64,000 bases of DNA, taken from assembly GCF_037325665.1 (NCBI RefSeq), contig NC_090253.1, positions 17,821,496 through 17,885,495 of the forward strand, written 5' to 3'. Positions 1-11,639 of this stretch are shown one piece after another. The DNA comes from Littorina saxatilis (lineage: Eukaryota; Mollusca; Gastropoda; Littorinimorpha; Littorinidae). The translations under genes were made by a program, and so were the position numbers. The notes under the pieces were generated by a model, which saw only the letters and a program-made list of their open reading frames with translations, was not told the origin of the DNA and made no database searches. Position 1 is the stretch's first letter. Every line of letters starts with the position of its first letter.

Positions 1-188
1 GCCCCGTCCCTGCACTCGCTGCTCCAACCACCTCTGAATTTCGTTCCGCTGCCAGACTTGTCGATTTTTACAGACGCTCCAGGGGGGGGATGCCGGGTCG
101 CTGCGGTAGGCTACCCTCAGAAGATGACACTGCACTTCTGCTGAGCTCAGAAGGAATTGCTCTTATCTCTAGTGTATACAAACGCTAA
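1..188 (+). CDS. 3' end of an unidentified reading frame, cut by window edge
   Basis: The third forward frame is open from the first bases to a TAA at 186-188 and reads like protein, ending LLLSSEGIALISSVYKR. It could be the last exon of a gene lying to the left, or the end of a repeat-encoded protein. No family is recognised. The frame is short, and frame 1 is also open for about 48 codons, so coding status is uncertain. Confidence 0.3.
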   Translation, partial: PVPALAAPTTSEFRSAARLVDFYRRSRGGMPGRCGRLPSEDDTALLLSSEGIALISSVYKR

Positions 189-285
189 AACAGATCTGAG
201 GTGGTGACCATAATCGCTTACATGTGAAGGAATGTAAGTTGTAACTTTCAGCCAAGAGAAAGTACATGTAATTACAGTTTACACA

Positions 286-554
286 CAGGGATGGCTAAAC
301 CGTCCGCCCGGTCGCCTGCAGGGGCGAGTAAAAAATTCGCCGGGCTAGCAGAAACTGCCTGGGAACTCGCCCGGCTGGCCAGTGCAAATTCTGGTCAAAT
401 GCAACACTTTAGGTTGTAATATCCAGTTTCAAATCAGATGCAGCGACTTTGGTATGTACCGGGCTGAGCGACATATCTGGCAGGCAAGTGACTTTCTTGC
501 AGTTACTCGATCGCCCAGCTGGCGAGTTAAAATTTGGGGATTTGGCCATCCCTG
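286..554 (+). mobile_element. TIR element, CAGGGATGG family, copy 1
   Basis: The ends are inverted repeats (CAGGGATGGCTAAA at left, TTTGGCCATCCCTG at right). A 5-bp direct repeat ACACA flanks the 269-bp element at 281-285 and 555-559. A copy in the opposite orientation lies at 9249-9502. CAGGG ends with 5-bp target duplications resemble the hAT5 group; that assignment is inference. No transposase is encoded, so it is a non-autonomous, MITE-like element. Confidence 0.75.
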
Positions 555-2110
555 ACACATGTATGTATGCCAAGAGAAAGTTATTTCACATGTTCATGTC
601 CCTGGGTTGGCTAAATTCAATTCGCAATTCCAACCGCAATCAGACAGACTAAAAAAAAGAATTAAGAAGAAGTATACATGTACCTTTCAAGCATGTTTTC
701 GTCAACCACGACACAGGTTAAAATTGCTGAGTTATTCATAATTCAAGTGAGTATTGTGCTCGCCTGACTGTGACCATGCATATATATGTTGAGGTGATCA
801 GATAAATATATATACAGTATCATGTGTGATGACTTCACACGAAAAAGATCACTCACCAGCGTGCAAACCCCGTGAAATATTATTTAGACAAGACACCACT
901 GTTCTAGCCCTATCCCTCATAATTATAAAACTAATGTTTTCTTGTTTCCTGTGATTTTCTTCTTCTTGTCCTTTCTAATTGCTATTAGATGCAGTCAAAG
1001 AAGCATTTATAATTCTTGATAATAGTGATTTCATTTTCAAGAGAAAGAGGCAAATAGGGAGTTGGACAATGTCTGGTTACTGGACATCATGATATTCATA
1101 ACCTTGTGACTTCTTCTTCAGCGTTCGATAAATATAACCTTGGAAAGGGGGGGGGGGGGGGAGGTGGGGGGGGGGGGACGGGGGGTATGGGGGAGGGTCA
1201 GAAGAAAAAAGTTAGGGACTGAAGAAAAAAGTTGTAAGTTATCAACCTGATATTTTATGTTGCATTCTGCCCCAGTGGCTGAGAAGTCCACATGACATGT
1301 GCAAAGAAATCTATGGCAGCTAATTTAGTTACAAGTTCACTTCAGGGTTACCACACACACACAAAATCAAATGCAAGACGGGAAACCAGTTCAAATGAGA
1401 AGATATCTTGGACCATACAGTGACATATTAACATGACCTCTTTTTGAACAGTGTATATAACAACCCCAGAAAACTATCTATAAGTATAAAAATGTTCTTA
1501 AAGCCAAATTTCACTGATACATTATGATGGGTCAAACAAAGCAATAACAACAACAAACAAACAACAACCAAAACAGCGAATGTTACACAATCGGAATCTA
1601 GCCTAGATTTAACTTCCACTTTGGCAAGAACAGAAAAAGACTAGTTTTTAACTTCCTTTACCAGGTGCGAATTAAAAGATAATTACAGTGTATGATTTTA
1701 CTATTTACCATTGTCCTTAAAATGTGACAAATTTCTATTTTAAGTGCAATGAGTCTAACGCAGATATGAAGAATGGCTTAGCAAGTTCAGAGTGTTGGCA
1801 TATTCATGAGACAAAAACAAAGATAAATCCACACCTGAGAATCATTACCAGACACTCATCACTCATCCCACTCCTTGAAGTCGTTTTTCAGGGAAGGACA
1901 CACACACCTCTATAACACAAAACTTACTGTTTGTTATTATTAAATCAACACACAGTCAGTTGATTTAAGCCTTTCCTTAAGTGGGCGAAGTCGACTACGC
2001 AAAGTATACTTCCCGAAGCTGACCGCACGAAACTTTAGCACTGAGTTTTCAGTAAAAAGACTTCGCAAAGTCGCCTTCAGGCTCCATTAAGGACCGCCTT
2101 TAACCGTTTT
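555..2110. other. Gene-free stretch with a G-rich tract and a decayed inverted repeat
   Basis: No supportable gene. At about 1147-1195 the + strand is almost pure G in several runs and could form a G-quadruplex. At about 1973-2094 an imperfect inverted repeat (CCTTAAGTGG near the left, CCATTAAGG at the right) suggests a small decayed TIR element. The short ORFs here have no protein-like features. Confidence 0.5.
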
Positions 2111-2973
2111 ACATTTAGTCAAGTTATGACTAAATGTTTTAACATAGAGGGGGAATTGAGACGAGGGTCGAGGTGTATACATGTGTGTCTGTGTGTGTGT
2201 GTGTCTGTCTGTCTGTGTGTGTGTGTAGAGCGATTCAGAGTAAACTACTAGACCGATCTTTATGAAATTTTACATGAGAGTTCCTGGGTATGATATCCCC
2301 TGACGGGGTTTTTTTCTCATTTTTTCGATAAATGTCTTTGATGACGTCATATCCGGCTTTTTGTAAAAGTTGAGGCGGCATTGTCACACCCTCATTTTTC
2401 AATAAAATTGATTGAAATTTTGGCTAAGCAATCTTCGACGAAGGCCGGACTTCGGTATTGCATTTCAGCTTGGTGGCTTAAAAATTAATTAATGACTTTG
2501 GTCATTAAAAATCTGACAATTGTAATTATTTTTTTAAAATAAAACGATCCAAATTTACGTTCATCTTATTTTTCATCATTTCCTGATTTCAAAAACATAT
2601 AAATATGTTATATTCGGATTAAAAACAAGCTCTGAAAATTAAAAATATAAAAATTATGATCAAAATTAAATTTTCGAAATCGATTTAAAAACAATTTCAT
2701 CTTATTCCTTGTTGGTTCCTGATTCCAAAAACATATAGATATGATATGTTTGGATTAAAAACACGCTCAGAAAGTTAAAACGAAGAGAGGTACAGAAAAG
2801 TGTACTATGCAGCACAGCAAAACCACTACCGCGCTAAACAGGCTCGTCAGTTTCACTGCGTCTTGCACGAGCGGTGGATTACGGTCATTGTGAAAAAATG
2901 CAGTGTGTTCAGTTTCATTCTGTGCGTTCCACAGCTTGACTAAATGTAGTAATTTCACCTTACGCGACTTGTT
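2111..2973 (-). mobile_element. Family-1 asymmetric-end element (AACAAGTCGCG...), copy a
   Basis: A near full-length copy. Read on the minus strand it begins AACAAGTCGCG, has a 4-bp stem TCGC/GCGA and then ACATTTAGTCAA. It ends in the palindrome whose arms are ACATTTAGTCA and TGACTAAATGT. It holds a (TG)n(TCTG)n tract just inside the palindrome, two diverged direct copies of a ~95-bp segment (about 2555-2645 and 2690-2780), and small conserved palindromes. It encodes no protein. This copy belongs to the subfamily with a CTACCGCGCT box near the AACAAG end. Confidence 0.85.
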
Positions 2974-3138
2974 TTTTTTTTTAAGTCACAGCAGTTGATA
3001 CTGATAGCATAAAAAAAAGGTGTGTAACTTGAATCAGAACATCATTCAAACCTTACAACCCAACACTCCGAAGCAGTTCATGACGAGGAAGAACAGCATG
3101 CCGAAAGGGATCACCAAAGAGAAACAGCCTGACTGAAC

Positions 3139-4809
3139 CTACTCAGAAGCAGCTGATAAGGCGGCTTCGTCCACAAAGCTGACCTTGAACCGGTGAACTT
3201 TTCTGGGCTCCCTTTTGTCACCCTTCTGGGAGTTACGGTGCAACCCGTTACCCCCAGCTCTGTCTTTGCCGTTCCTGAAGCAGCTTTTCTCTGCTTTTGG
3301 CAGGTCGACGACAAGGCCGCTGTCGGTAACGTCGCTCTCCGAGTCGATTTCGTTTGAACTGCTGCTGCCTTTGCAGGACGAGGAGCTCCGGGGACTGTCG
3401 TCGGAGCACTGACCGCTGCTGTGACTGGACGCTTTGGCCAGGAGCTCCGCTGACCGCTCTTTGGACACTCGTTTCCTTCGGTGCTTTCCGTGTCGATGCT
3501 TGTGCGAAGGTTCTCTACCTTGGCGTGAGGTCTGACTCGACCCGCCCGTGGAAGAGGAAGAGTTTGACGACTGGCGGCCGATAATGGAGTGAGGGATGGC
3601 AGAGGGGTGCTTCTCATCCTGTTCCTCTTCTTCCTCCTCTTCGGTCAGTTCCAAGGGGATGCGAAACTCCTCCCCTTGGAAGAGGGGTTCTAAAATGGCG
3701 GGGGAGCTACGTCGTTGGAATGTTTTACTTTGGAAGGAATCAGGGTTGTTCGAGCGGGGTTTGGAGTTTTCGGAGTGTCTTCGGTAGCGTTCTTTCTCTG
3801 CCTGTGATCTGACGTTCCCTTCCAGGCTGCGTCCTCCGGAATGTCGACGAAGTCTCCGTTTTCGAGACTTCTGGGCAGCAGCGGCTGTCACTTCGGCACT
3901 GAAACTTTTGCTGCGGGGTCTGGGAGCATAGTCGTCGACGAGTTCCACCTCTATGTCCACCTCCGTCATCTCCATGGTTCTCTCCAGGAATGTTTTGTAA
4001 GAGTGCACGCTGTCATACACAGTGCCATCCTTTGTCTTCTGCAAAACCAATTTACGGTAAGTCTCAAAGGTGTTAGGAGGCAAAGACTTGATAGAGGTGA
4101 CAGTGTGTTCGTTGATGGGAAGACGCAGGGAGCGGAATGAGTTAATGGTGTCGTACATGGAAGTGCAGTCGGAACGGATATCAACCTCTCGATAGCCTTG
4201 CTCTCCAGCCGTTATGATTTCATAGTTGATCTCATCGTCCTCGAAATCCAGCTGGCCGCGAGCTTTTATTCGATCTTGATCCCTCACCCACGAGTAACAC
4301 TTGAGGCAGACGCCTAACACGAAGCAGAAAATTACCAGCATGGGTAGGACGATCAAGTTGACGGACCTGTCTTGTCGGATGCCATGCTTGGGCAGCCATC
4401 CTGCAGTGTCGTACCACACAGGGGTTTTGGATTTGTTCACTGGCCTGGTTTCTGACCTTACTTTCAAGGAATCGGCCGAAAGAGCGTCATTTTCTTTTTT
4501 CAAGTCCTCAGGGCTTAGGGCGTTTACAGCAGAAGCATGTTCGAGGCGTTTCAGAAATAAACTACTGTTCGTCAAAGGCGTAGAGCTGTGAACTAAAGGC
4601 TGAGAGTTGATTTTCGAAGGCGGCGGACTGTTGTTTGTGTCACCGTTGAGGGCCGCATCACTGACTGCTGTGGTGGGATTTGTTGTTTCAGACCAGACGA
4701 AAGCGCTGTACATCAAGGACGTAAAGTAAAAGAGGAGCATGTATCTGCAGAAAAGCATGGCGCATGGAGATATTGCTGTATTTACCATCTTCATATGTGG
4801 GAAAAGCAT
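3139..4809 (-). CDS. Putative single-pass type I membrane protein, family unknown
   Basis: An intronless frame of 556 codons. The N-terminus has a hydrophobic stretch (MLLFYFTSLMYSAFVWS, about residues 24-40) fit to be a signal peptide or anchor. A low-complexity Ser/Thr/Asn-rich ectodomain of about 110 residues follows, with several N-x-S/T sites. One transmembrane segment (NLIVLPMLVIFCFVLGVCL) lies around residues 150-170. The roughly 385-residue inner part has two tyrosine motifs in similar settings (SMYDTINSF and TVYDSVHSY), an acidic run of Glu residues, and Arg/Ser-rich tracts. Start choice is uncertain: Met codons at residues 1, 6, 8, 18 and 24 are all possible, and the best signal peptide starts at the later ones. 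I do not recognise the family. Tyr motifs, acidic run and basic Ser-rich tail suggest a signalling or adaptor-binding tail; that is inference. The antisense ORFs are shadows. Confidence 0.75.
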   Translation of the reverse strand: MLFPHMKMVNTAISPCAMLFCRYMLLFYFTSLMYSAFVWSETTNPTTAVSDAALNGDTNNSPPPSKINSQPLVHSSTPLTNSSLFLKRLEHASAVNALSPEDLKKENDALSADSLKVRSETRPVNKSKTPVWYDTAGWLPKHGIRQDRSVNLIVLPMLVIFCFVLGVCLKCYSWVRDQDRIKARGQLDFEDDEINYEIITAGEQGYREVDIRSDCTSMYDTINSFRSLRLPINEHTVTSIKSLPPNTFETYRKLVLQKTKDGTVYDSVHSYKTFLERTMEMTEVDIEVELVDDYAPRPRSKSFSAEVTAAAAQKSRKRRLRRHSGGRSLEGNVRSQAEKERYRRHSENSKPRSNNPDSFQSKTFQRRSSPAILEPLFQGEEFRIPLELTEEEEEEEQDEKHPSAIPHSIIGRQSSNSSSSTGGSSQTSRQGREPSHKHRHGKHRRKRVSKERSAELLAKASSHSSGQCSDDSPRSSSSCKGSSSSNEIDSESDVTDSGLVVDLPKAEKSCFRNGKDRAGGNGLHRNSQKGDKREPRKVHRFKVSFVDEAALSAASE

Positions 4810-4999
4810 TCATGGCAGGTCCTTTTCAAGCTTGTTGAAGTTGTTCATTACTGCAATAACACGCGGCGGTCTGTCAAGCAAATTGGACCGTGTCAGCATT
4901 GACTCACACATTCAGCACAATTTCATGTATCCAGTCAAAAGTAAAACAATCTCTTTGGAATCAAAGCGCTAACAACCCATTTAAATCGGCACAAAATCA

Positions 5000-5368
5000 C
5001 CACCCATCAGCAACCACAAACTGCTTGTTTGTGGCACCAACCCTTCTCGTTTGACTCAATTGTTTGTTTGTTGGTAAGCACATTGTTGGAATTGTTCTTT
5101 GTGCTGTTTTGAATAAGCCAAAGACTTCCAAGTCTGACGTGGTGTTGACAAGATAGTTTTCCTTGCTATAGTCCTCTCGGTATCTAATTTTGAACACGAG
5201 TCTGTCAAAACACAAAGATAAGCCAGAAATATTTGTTGCAAGTTTACTAGATGTAGTGTCACTCTCAGATCCAAAGAAGGGAAACACAGCAAAACGCAGC
5301 CTGAAGTAGGTGGCGCTGCTGTGTTTCCTGTCAAGTAATGTCACTGGAATTTGTTCCCATACTGTAAC
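5000..5368 (-). CDS. Possible exon, 120-residue open frame, no known domain
   Basis: A protein-like minus-strand frame, including SLCFDRLVFKIRYREDY and DLEVFGLFKTAQ, opens after a modest acceptor (GTTACAG) at about 5369. I see no domain and no matching donor or partner exon, and the phase does not join the candidate exon at 5540-5735. It could be an exon of a gene upstream of the membrane-protein gene, or chance. Confidence 0.2.
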
Positions 5369-5539
5369 AATGGCCACAGTTTATGCTATATAATCATCCA
5401 GCGACACTCCCCCTTTTGTTGTATTCTTCGCAAAAATCTGCATATCTGGCCGATGACAAGACTGACTTTGTGTCAAATGTTTGTGGAAAAACAACCGGCA
5501 CTTGACAATCAATCAGCTGATGAAGATCCCTTTCACAGA

Positions 5540-5735
5540 TTTTGAAAATTCCCTGCGACAGTGAGAGAAATATCCTTTCCTTTTCCGTGACGAAAAAAGT
5601 GAACCCTAGGTTCTGGTGGTACGGGTAGATTCACAACTCTGGCAGAAGTGTATGTGTAGCCAACATCTTTTTCTTCAGACCAAGACACCCAACGTCCTTC
5701 TGCATAGTACTGTGCTAGCTCACTGCTAGGGCAAC
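5540..5735 (-). CDS. Possible exon with GRWVSW motif
   Basis: On the minus strand an acceptor with a pyrimidine tract (TTGTTTTTCAG) is followed by an open frame containing YYAEGRWVSWSEEKDVGY and NLPVPPEPRVHFF. The frame stops about 65 codons later, and a weak donor (GTGAAA) lies at its end. Composition is protein-like but I recognise no family and found no exon that joins in phase. Confidence 0.25.
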
Positions 5736-6341
5736 TGAAAAACAAAAGAACAAAATGATGAACAACATTAGTAACAGCTGAGCTATATTCATTCGCTCGA
5801 CTTCCTGGCGAGTGGACGAATACTGAATTTCATGATGACAGTTTTGTGTGATATTTGTTTGTCTGTCCACTTAAAAGACCGTTGGGTTGAAATATTTGTG
5901 ACTGTAACGTAATCTTTTCAATAACAACGTTCCAACAACTTACCTTTCTTGTTTTTTTATTCAGAATTTGGAACGTTGGCAGTCCCCTCTTTGTTTTTGG
6001 ATTAGCTGAGCTAGTTGTTTTTTGTACAATCACACTCTAGGAGCCTGTCTTTTCGCTTGAATTAGAGCTGCAGATTACTCACAACTATGCTTCTAAAAGT
6101 TCTAAAGAAAAATTTTGATCATAATAACCGGACTTCTTTTTCTCAATCATTTGCTCTACAAGACTTTTAAATGTTCTGTAATAATGTATTAACCTTATCA
6201 GTATCACACTATTTAAGGTAATTTAATCAAGATCAAAACTCCAGACCTTGAAAATATATATTTTCTCCTTTTCACTCTAACTTCTAAGCAAAGAAAAAAC
6301 AAGTGGAATTCACACATCCTGAACCGAGATCTGTACATTGC

Positions 6342-7334
6342 ATATGTTCTGCGCGAACTTAGAATCCGGTTTCATTCTAGAATGGAACGGGTCCAGGTTG
6401 GAATTCTAACCCTGTGCAAGTACAGGGGTGCCATTCTAGAATGAAACCCTTGAATAAAGGGGGCCGTAATGTTTGTAGGTAAGACAGAGTTGTCTTCCCT
6501 TGAATTATCTCCACCTGCTGCACCTTCCCTTTGATAAAATGGGGCTGATTTGTCTACCCCTGAAAAAAATCCTTTGGCGATCTTGCGATGTCATGTCATG
6601 TCAAGAACGTTGACACTCCTGAGTACGCAATAAACAAAGGCAGACCATAGCAAGGGGGACTACCAGGGCGGTATTGTTTGCAGGGCAGTTGTTTTTGTGA
6701 TGAGAGCCGGTTGCGGCCGCTTGCAATGTCAGCGCTGTCTCCCTCTCGGAAATGTCCGGTTTTTTGACAATTTTTTTGACAGACGGTCAGACCGACTAAC
6801 CGACAGACAGACCAACAGAAGGACAGAGTGAGTTATAGAGCTGTTGTCACAGGTTTAAAAAAAAGTTGACATTATATCTTCACAATTCAGAAGACCAACT
6901 TCATGTATATGAATAAGATTAAAAGTTACAAGCGAGATCGGCAAAACACTGTCAGTCCGGAAATTTCCGTTCGTAGCGATCAGTGCTGAGTGTCTCTCAA
7001 AATCGTAATCACTTTCAGAACATCACAATCCCAATTCACGATGTCTTTGAGTAAAGTGTAAAAAACCCGAGAAAAAAAACCCAACCAAACTCACAAAAAA
7101 CAAAAACAAACAGAAAATCCACATTTGTGGCTTTGGCTGTGTGATAGTCTAACTGAAATGACTATTCCAACTTGGACCCAAATTCCAACCTTGCGCACGG
7201 CCGATTCTAGAATGGACCAGCAACAAGGGTTTCATTCTAGAATGGCACCCCTGTACTTGCGCAGGGTTAGAATTCCAACCTGGACCCGGTCCATTCTAGA
7301 ATGAAACCGGATTCTAAGTTCGCGCAGAACACAT
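6342..7334. mobile_element. ~1-kb element with 110-bp terminal inverted repeats
   Basis: The arms at 6342-6452 and 7224-7334 are reverse complements with only a few differences. Each arm carries the palindrome CATTCTAGAATG twice. The roughly 770-bp centre has no convincing coding frame. Flanking target duplications are not clear. Arms this long with no gene suggest a foldback-type or MITE-like DNA element. Confidence 0.75.
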
Positions 7335-7831
7335 ACATGTATCTGCGCTAAATGTACTCTAGCAACACTCACTTTTTTCACAACGTTACGATCACTGAAT
7401 TAAAATTTTCTTTGATTTTTAGCACCAGGAAGTAACACACCTTTGATCTTATGTGAAGTTCAACACTTCTGGCTATAGAAGTCCACTTGAAAACAGTAAA
7501 TCTCATAATGTGACATAATGTGCAATGAAATAAAATCATACTGATCCAATACTATCAACAAGTGTCCTTTTTAACTTCTGCAGGGATCTCATCAATACAT
7601 GATTTATCCATAATAATTAATGTATCGATTGGACATTGGATTTCTCTTTTTTTGAGCCATGTGACGCCAGAGGCCTACAAAACTTCATATTTGGGCGTTT
7701 TAGGTTGACCGAAACTTCAAAGGAACTACAAAACACACGTCATGTGTTTGATTGCATGTGTGTGTGCTCGTTCAATCGTCAAAACAACAACAAAGTCAGA
7801 ACCTGAAAGGAATTTGATCGATACATAAATG

Positions 7832-7977
7832 TTATTTGTGTTTTTTGACCAAAATATGACATTTTACACACATCTCGACAGTCATTGTTCACCTCAACCG
7901 CTATCGCGGTCTCGGAGAACAATGACTGTCTCAATCTCTGTAAAATGTCATATTTTGGTCAAAAACGCAAATAACGT
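7832..7977. repeat. Near-perfect 57-bp-arm hairpin
   Basis: The arm at about 7832-7891 pairs with 7917-7977 (for example GACAGTCATTGTTC against GAACAATGACTGTC, and GACCAAAATATGACATT against its complement). The loop holds CCGCTATCGCGG. It is most likely a small foldback element. A transcribed hairpin RNA is possible but unsupported. Confidence 0.7.
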
Positions 7978-8291
7978 ATAATATTGACACATTAAAAAAA
8001 ATTTGAAACCATTTTTTCTATGGCATGCGCAAGAATATAGTGCCTCTTTTTCTGGTCTTTATACTGCACCTTTGCACGTGACTGTGTTTCTGTCTCGGTT
8101 TCTCAACAGCAAGGCTAAGTAACAGTAACACCAAACAAAGTGAAAACCCGAAAGGCCATGGTCCACGGCGGCAGGGGCAGAGAATAGCCTCTCCTGGTAC
8201 CAAAAATGTTGAATAAATTATAAAATAATACACATTTTGTCTCCATCAACCATCCCAATTTTTTGTTTTAAGTTTTACTTTAAGTTTAACC

Positions 8292-8821
8292 TTAAAGGTG
8301 GTCGTCTACATTTTTGCTTTTTTTCAATAATCTTATGGTTAGATTTCGCTAAAAAGTTATGTCAGATGATGAATGAACTATGGGGAAAAAAGTTATAGAA
8401 AAAAAAATATATGTAAAAAAAGATTTTATTTTTGGGTAGCGTGACTCACGCTTCCAATATTTTGTTTTCTGTTTGCTGAGAACATCTGCTTTGCCTAAAA
8501 ATACTGACCAATCAAATTCATGTCACTATGCTTATAGCCACGCCCAAACAAGTGCAGCAGCAGTTTGATACTGGAGCGCTGTCCACGCTTTTTTTTAAAC
8601 GCACGGGATTTGAGAGGAGTTTTGCGCTTGGCATTTTCCAAATAAGGATATCCTACTATAAGTACTACGCTGGAATGCTACAATGAATTTTCAAACGGCT
8701 ACACTGGCTTCGTCTTTCCTGATCGAAAGGGGGTGTATTGTTGATATTTATAGATAATAGACTCTGCATTTTAATGGTCAAATGGCGATTTCGGTATAAA
8801 AATGTAGACAAGGACCTTTAA
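8292..8821. mobile_element. TTAA-bounded TIR element, ~530 bp
   Basis: The left end TTAAAGGTGGTCGTCTAC and right end GTAGACAAGGACCTTTAA are imperfect inverted repeats of about 25 bp, and each outer end is TTAA. TTAA duplications are typical of piggyBac-type insertion, so a piggyBac-like MITE is the likely class. There is no transposase and the TIRs lack the usual leading CCC, so the class remains inference. Confidence 0.6.
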
Positions 8822-9248
8822 GAAACCGGATTTTCCGGTTTTTAAAGTTTTGAAAAAACGGATTTCCAGCAAGAACCGGAAAGGTGTTAGCCCTGCAACA
8901 GCCTGATGACGCAAGTTAATCTCACAGCTAGGCAGCACAAATTCCACAAATAATTTAAGTCTTAATGCTTGCTTTGAAGTTTAATGAGACAAATCACTGC
9001 ATATGTGTTCAATGAAGTTTGACAAGAACGGTCGGCGTATTCAGGTAAGGAGAGTGTCTGAGACTTCAGTGCATACTTCTGTAAATACAAAATACTGATG
9101 TGTTACGCATTTTATTGTTGCCGTTGCATATGTCTTACATCGATTTTTCTTAAAACTGAAAGTTTGTGCGATCCCTGCTTCTGTCTATAAAGCTTTTTAA
9201 ATATACATCACTTCAATACTGCAGCATAATAGTAGCCATTAGTAATGG
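8822..9248. other. Non-coding spacer
   Basis: Between the TTAA element and the second CAGGGATGG-family copy I see no gene, repeat pair or regulatory signal I can support. Confidence 0.4.
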
Positions 9249-9502
9249 CAGGGAAGGCGAAATCGCAACATTGTAACTCGCCAGCTGGGTGAGTGCATGA
9301 CTGCAAGAGTCACTAGCCCGCCAGAAATTTTGCTGGCCTGCAGGTTGCTCCATCTGATTTGAAACTCGATATTACAACCAAAAATGTTGCATTTGACCAG
9401 AATTTTCACTGGCCAGCCGGGCGAGTTGCCAGGCGGTTTCTACTAGCCCGGCGGATTTTTTACTCGCCCCTGGCGACCGGGTGGAGGATTTGGCCATCCC
9501 TG
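9249..9502 (-). mobile_element. TIR element, CAGGGATGG family, copy 2
   Basis: It is a reverse-orientation copy of the element at 286-554, with clear identity through its GC-rich arms (for example TTTTTTACTCGCCCCTGGCG). TAATGG occurs at 9243-9248 and 9504-9509 and is probably the target duplication. The exact boundary is ambiguous by one base at each end. Confidence 0.7.
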
Positions 9503-11639
9503 CTAATGGTCTACAAAATGTGGCTGTGTGGCTTTAACTCGATCAGCCAAGAGCCAAATTAAAAGCACAGACAATCTATTGCAGACCTGGGAACCCCTGT
9601 TTTGCACTTAGAGTATTCTCAAACAAACTTGGTGTATTTTCAGAAAAGTGAGCGTACTCCACACAGCATTTGAACATCCATGATTCAAACATGCTTCACA
9701 CGCGTCTGCCACATCGTTAATTAAGTTTACCTATACATGTACATTTAAAACAAATCCTTTTTTCAATTTTTACTGACAAAAACTGTAATCATGAGTCAAA
9801 ATACTGTATCGGCTTCAAGATGGGCTTGTGAATAAAGGTAGTCTAGGAATTTTTCTCGTCGTATTTTTTTCCCACTGACCGTACTGATCGTATTCTCGAC
9901 AATCATGCGTACAGAATATGGCGAAATCGTATGGGTTCCCAGGTCTGCTATTGTTATCAGGGTGGGCTCTTATGAGAGCCAGGGATGAAGGATCACAAAA
10001 TTTACTTATGTTATTTCCGGTAGGTAAATATTCTGACAAATCTAAGAAAACCAAAGGTCACACAGACTGACTGAGTAACTGCTAATGAGTGACTTGTCTA
10101 TGTGCATGGGAACTAGAAATGACTTCATGCTTGTTAGTTTACAAAAGGACAAAAACATTATCACTCATAGAGATTCGAGTCATACTTATGCAGGATTTAA
10201 TATATATGACGTTCATGTATGATGTTGTATTAATAACACATCACCCATAGGTTTAGCTACCTTATCTATAGCTGCAGCACAATAAAACACATGGTTGTAT
10301 GTTACTGTTAGCTGAGGATCATCCAACACATGATTAGACAATTATTGAATTACGCCGTACCAAATTTTGTTTTTTTAAAGAAATCCGATGGTGATCACAT
10401 CCTCATAAATCAGTCAGGGGTAATAACTAGAACAAAAGCAGATGTGAGAAAAAACAGTGAGTTCACAAACACATCCACATTACGTCGATCAATGGACCTG
10501 GGAAGCAAATCGACTTTTTTTTCCCCTCACCGTACCACTACCAAATGTTGTGGGTCTGCTATGTCCCTGCATTAATTGACCTTAGATGAACCTATCTCCC
10601 CAAACTTTAACTGTAAATTTATACCGGTGAAATAGTATTGTTGTAGGAAAAAAAAAGAAAAAGAAAGCCGAAAGCCTGTGAGAATAACCCATCATCAAGC
10701 AGTCGATGAATTATTTCCTCGATCGATCATTTTGCCGGCGGCACAATGGTCAAGTGAGGAAGCGCCGTGTTTGGTCTCGGCAGAACATAACCTACAGTTG
10801 AGACTTGCGCGTGTAGTCTTTCCACGTTTCACACACTAACATGTCCACCAAAACGCCACTGCAAATGGCCGTGATGGTACTACGACAAACACACGGAAGA
10901 CTAAATAAACAGCAGACCTAGTTCGTTTAGGCGTGAAGCCGACCGCAAACAGCTGATTTGGACGGAGGTTGAGTACCTCGAGCGAGCTTCTGCGCGCTCG
11001 GCTCGCGCAGAACAATGCCTATCGCGTGCAGCCCTTAGCAAATGCTGAGTCGACAAAAAACACCGGCCGCAGCGAATCTGTGACAACAAACTGATTATCG
11101 GTAACTTACAGGACATTGGATCGAGGCGGTGCGAAGCGCTGATACTGCGATAAATCGACACAGCTGAAATATTTGGCGAGTCGATGATGTCCCCGAACCG
11201 CTCGATTCCCAAATCCCCTTACATAGATTCGTTTCCTGTTTACGCGGAGTAGGCTCCCCTGAGGAGTAGTTTTTTTGCAAAAGGGGGCCATCTCACGATA
11301 ATTATTGTGAAGTGTGTGTGCGTGTCGGTGTGTGTCGGTGTGTGTGTGTCTATGTCTATGTCCTTAAATCAGAATGAGAGCCTTACTATCGATTATTGGT
11401 AATTTGTGACTTGGGTAGAAAAAAAACAGCATTGCCACAGCCGACCAGGTACATGACGGAGTCGGGAAAGTGAAAGTAAACCGACCCCGCTGAGCCAATA
11501 TAATATTAGGAATTTTTTCTGCTCAACTGACGGACGTGAATTACTGTACCTGCACGACTAGGTGCATAGTTGTACATACGCGAGTCACACCGCCTAAGAC
11601 TGAAACTAAAGGGGGAGAGGGGGGGGTTCAGTATCCCAA
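9503..11639. other. Gene-free stretch, one GC-rich patch
   Basis: No supportable gene. At about 10900-11290 base composition shifts to CpG-rich. A perfect donor-like GTAAGT on the minus strand near 11107 follows ATGTCCT. That would suit a first exon or promoter of a minus-strand gene, but I cannot link it to one. Confidence 0.3.

Noticed and set aside
10901-11212. 103-codon minus-strand ORF in a CpG-rich patch
   Set aside because: No family, no acceptor and no partner exon. The patch may be a promoter or first exon, but I cannot tie it to a gene.
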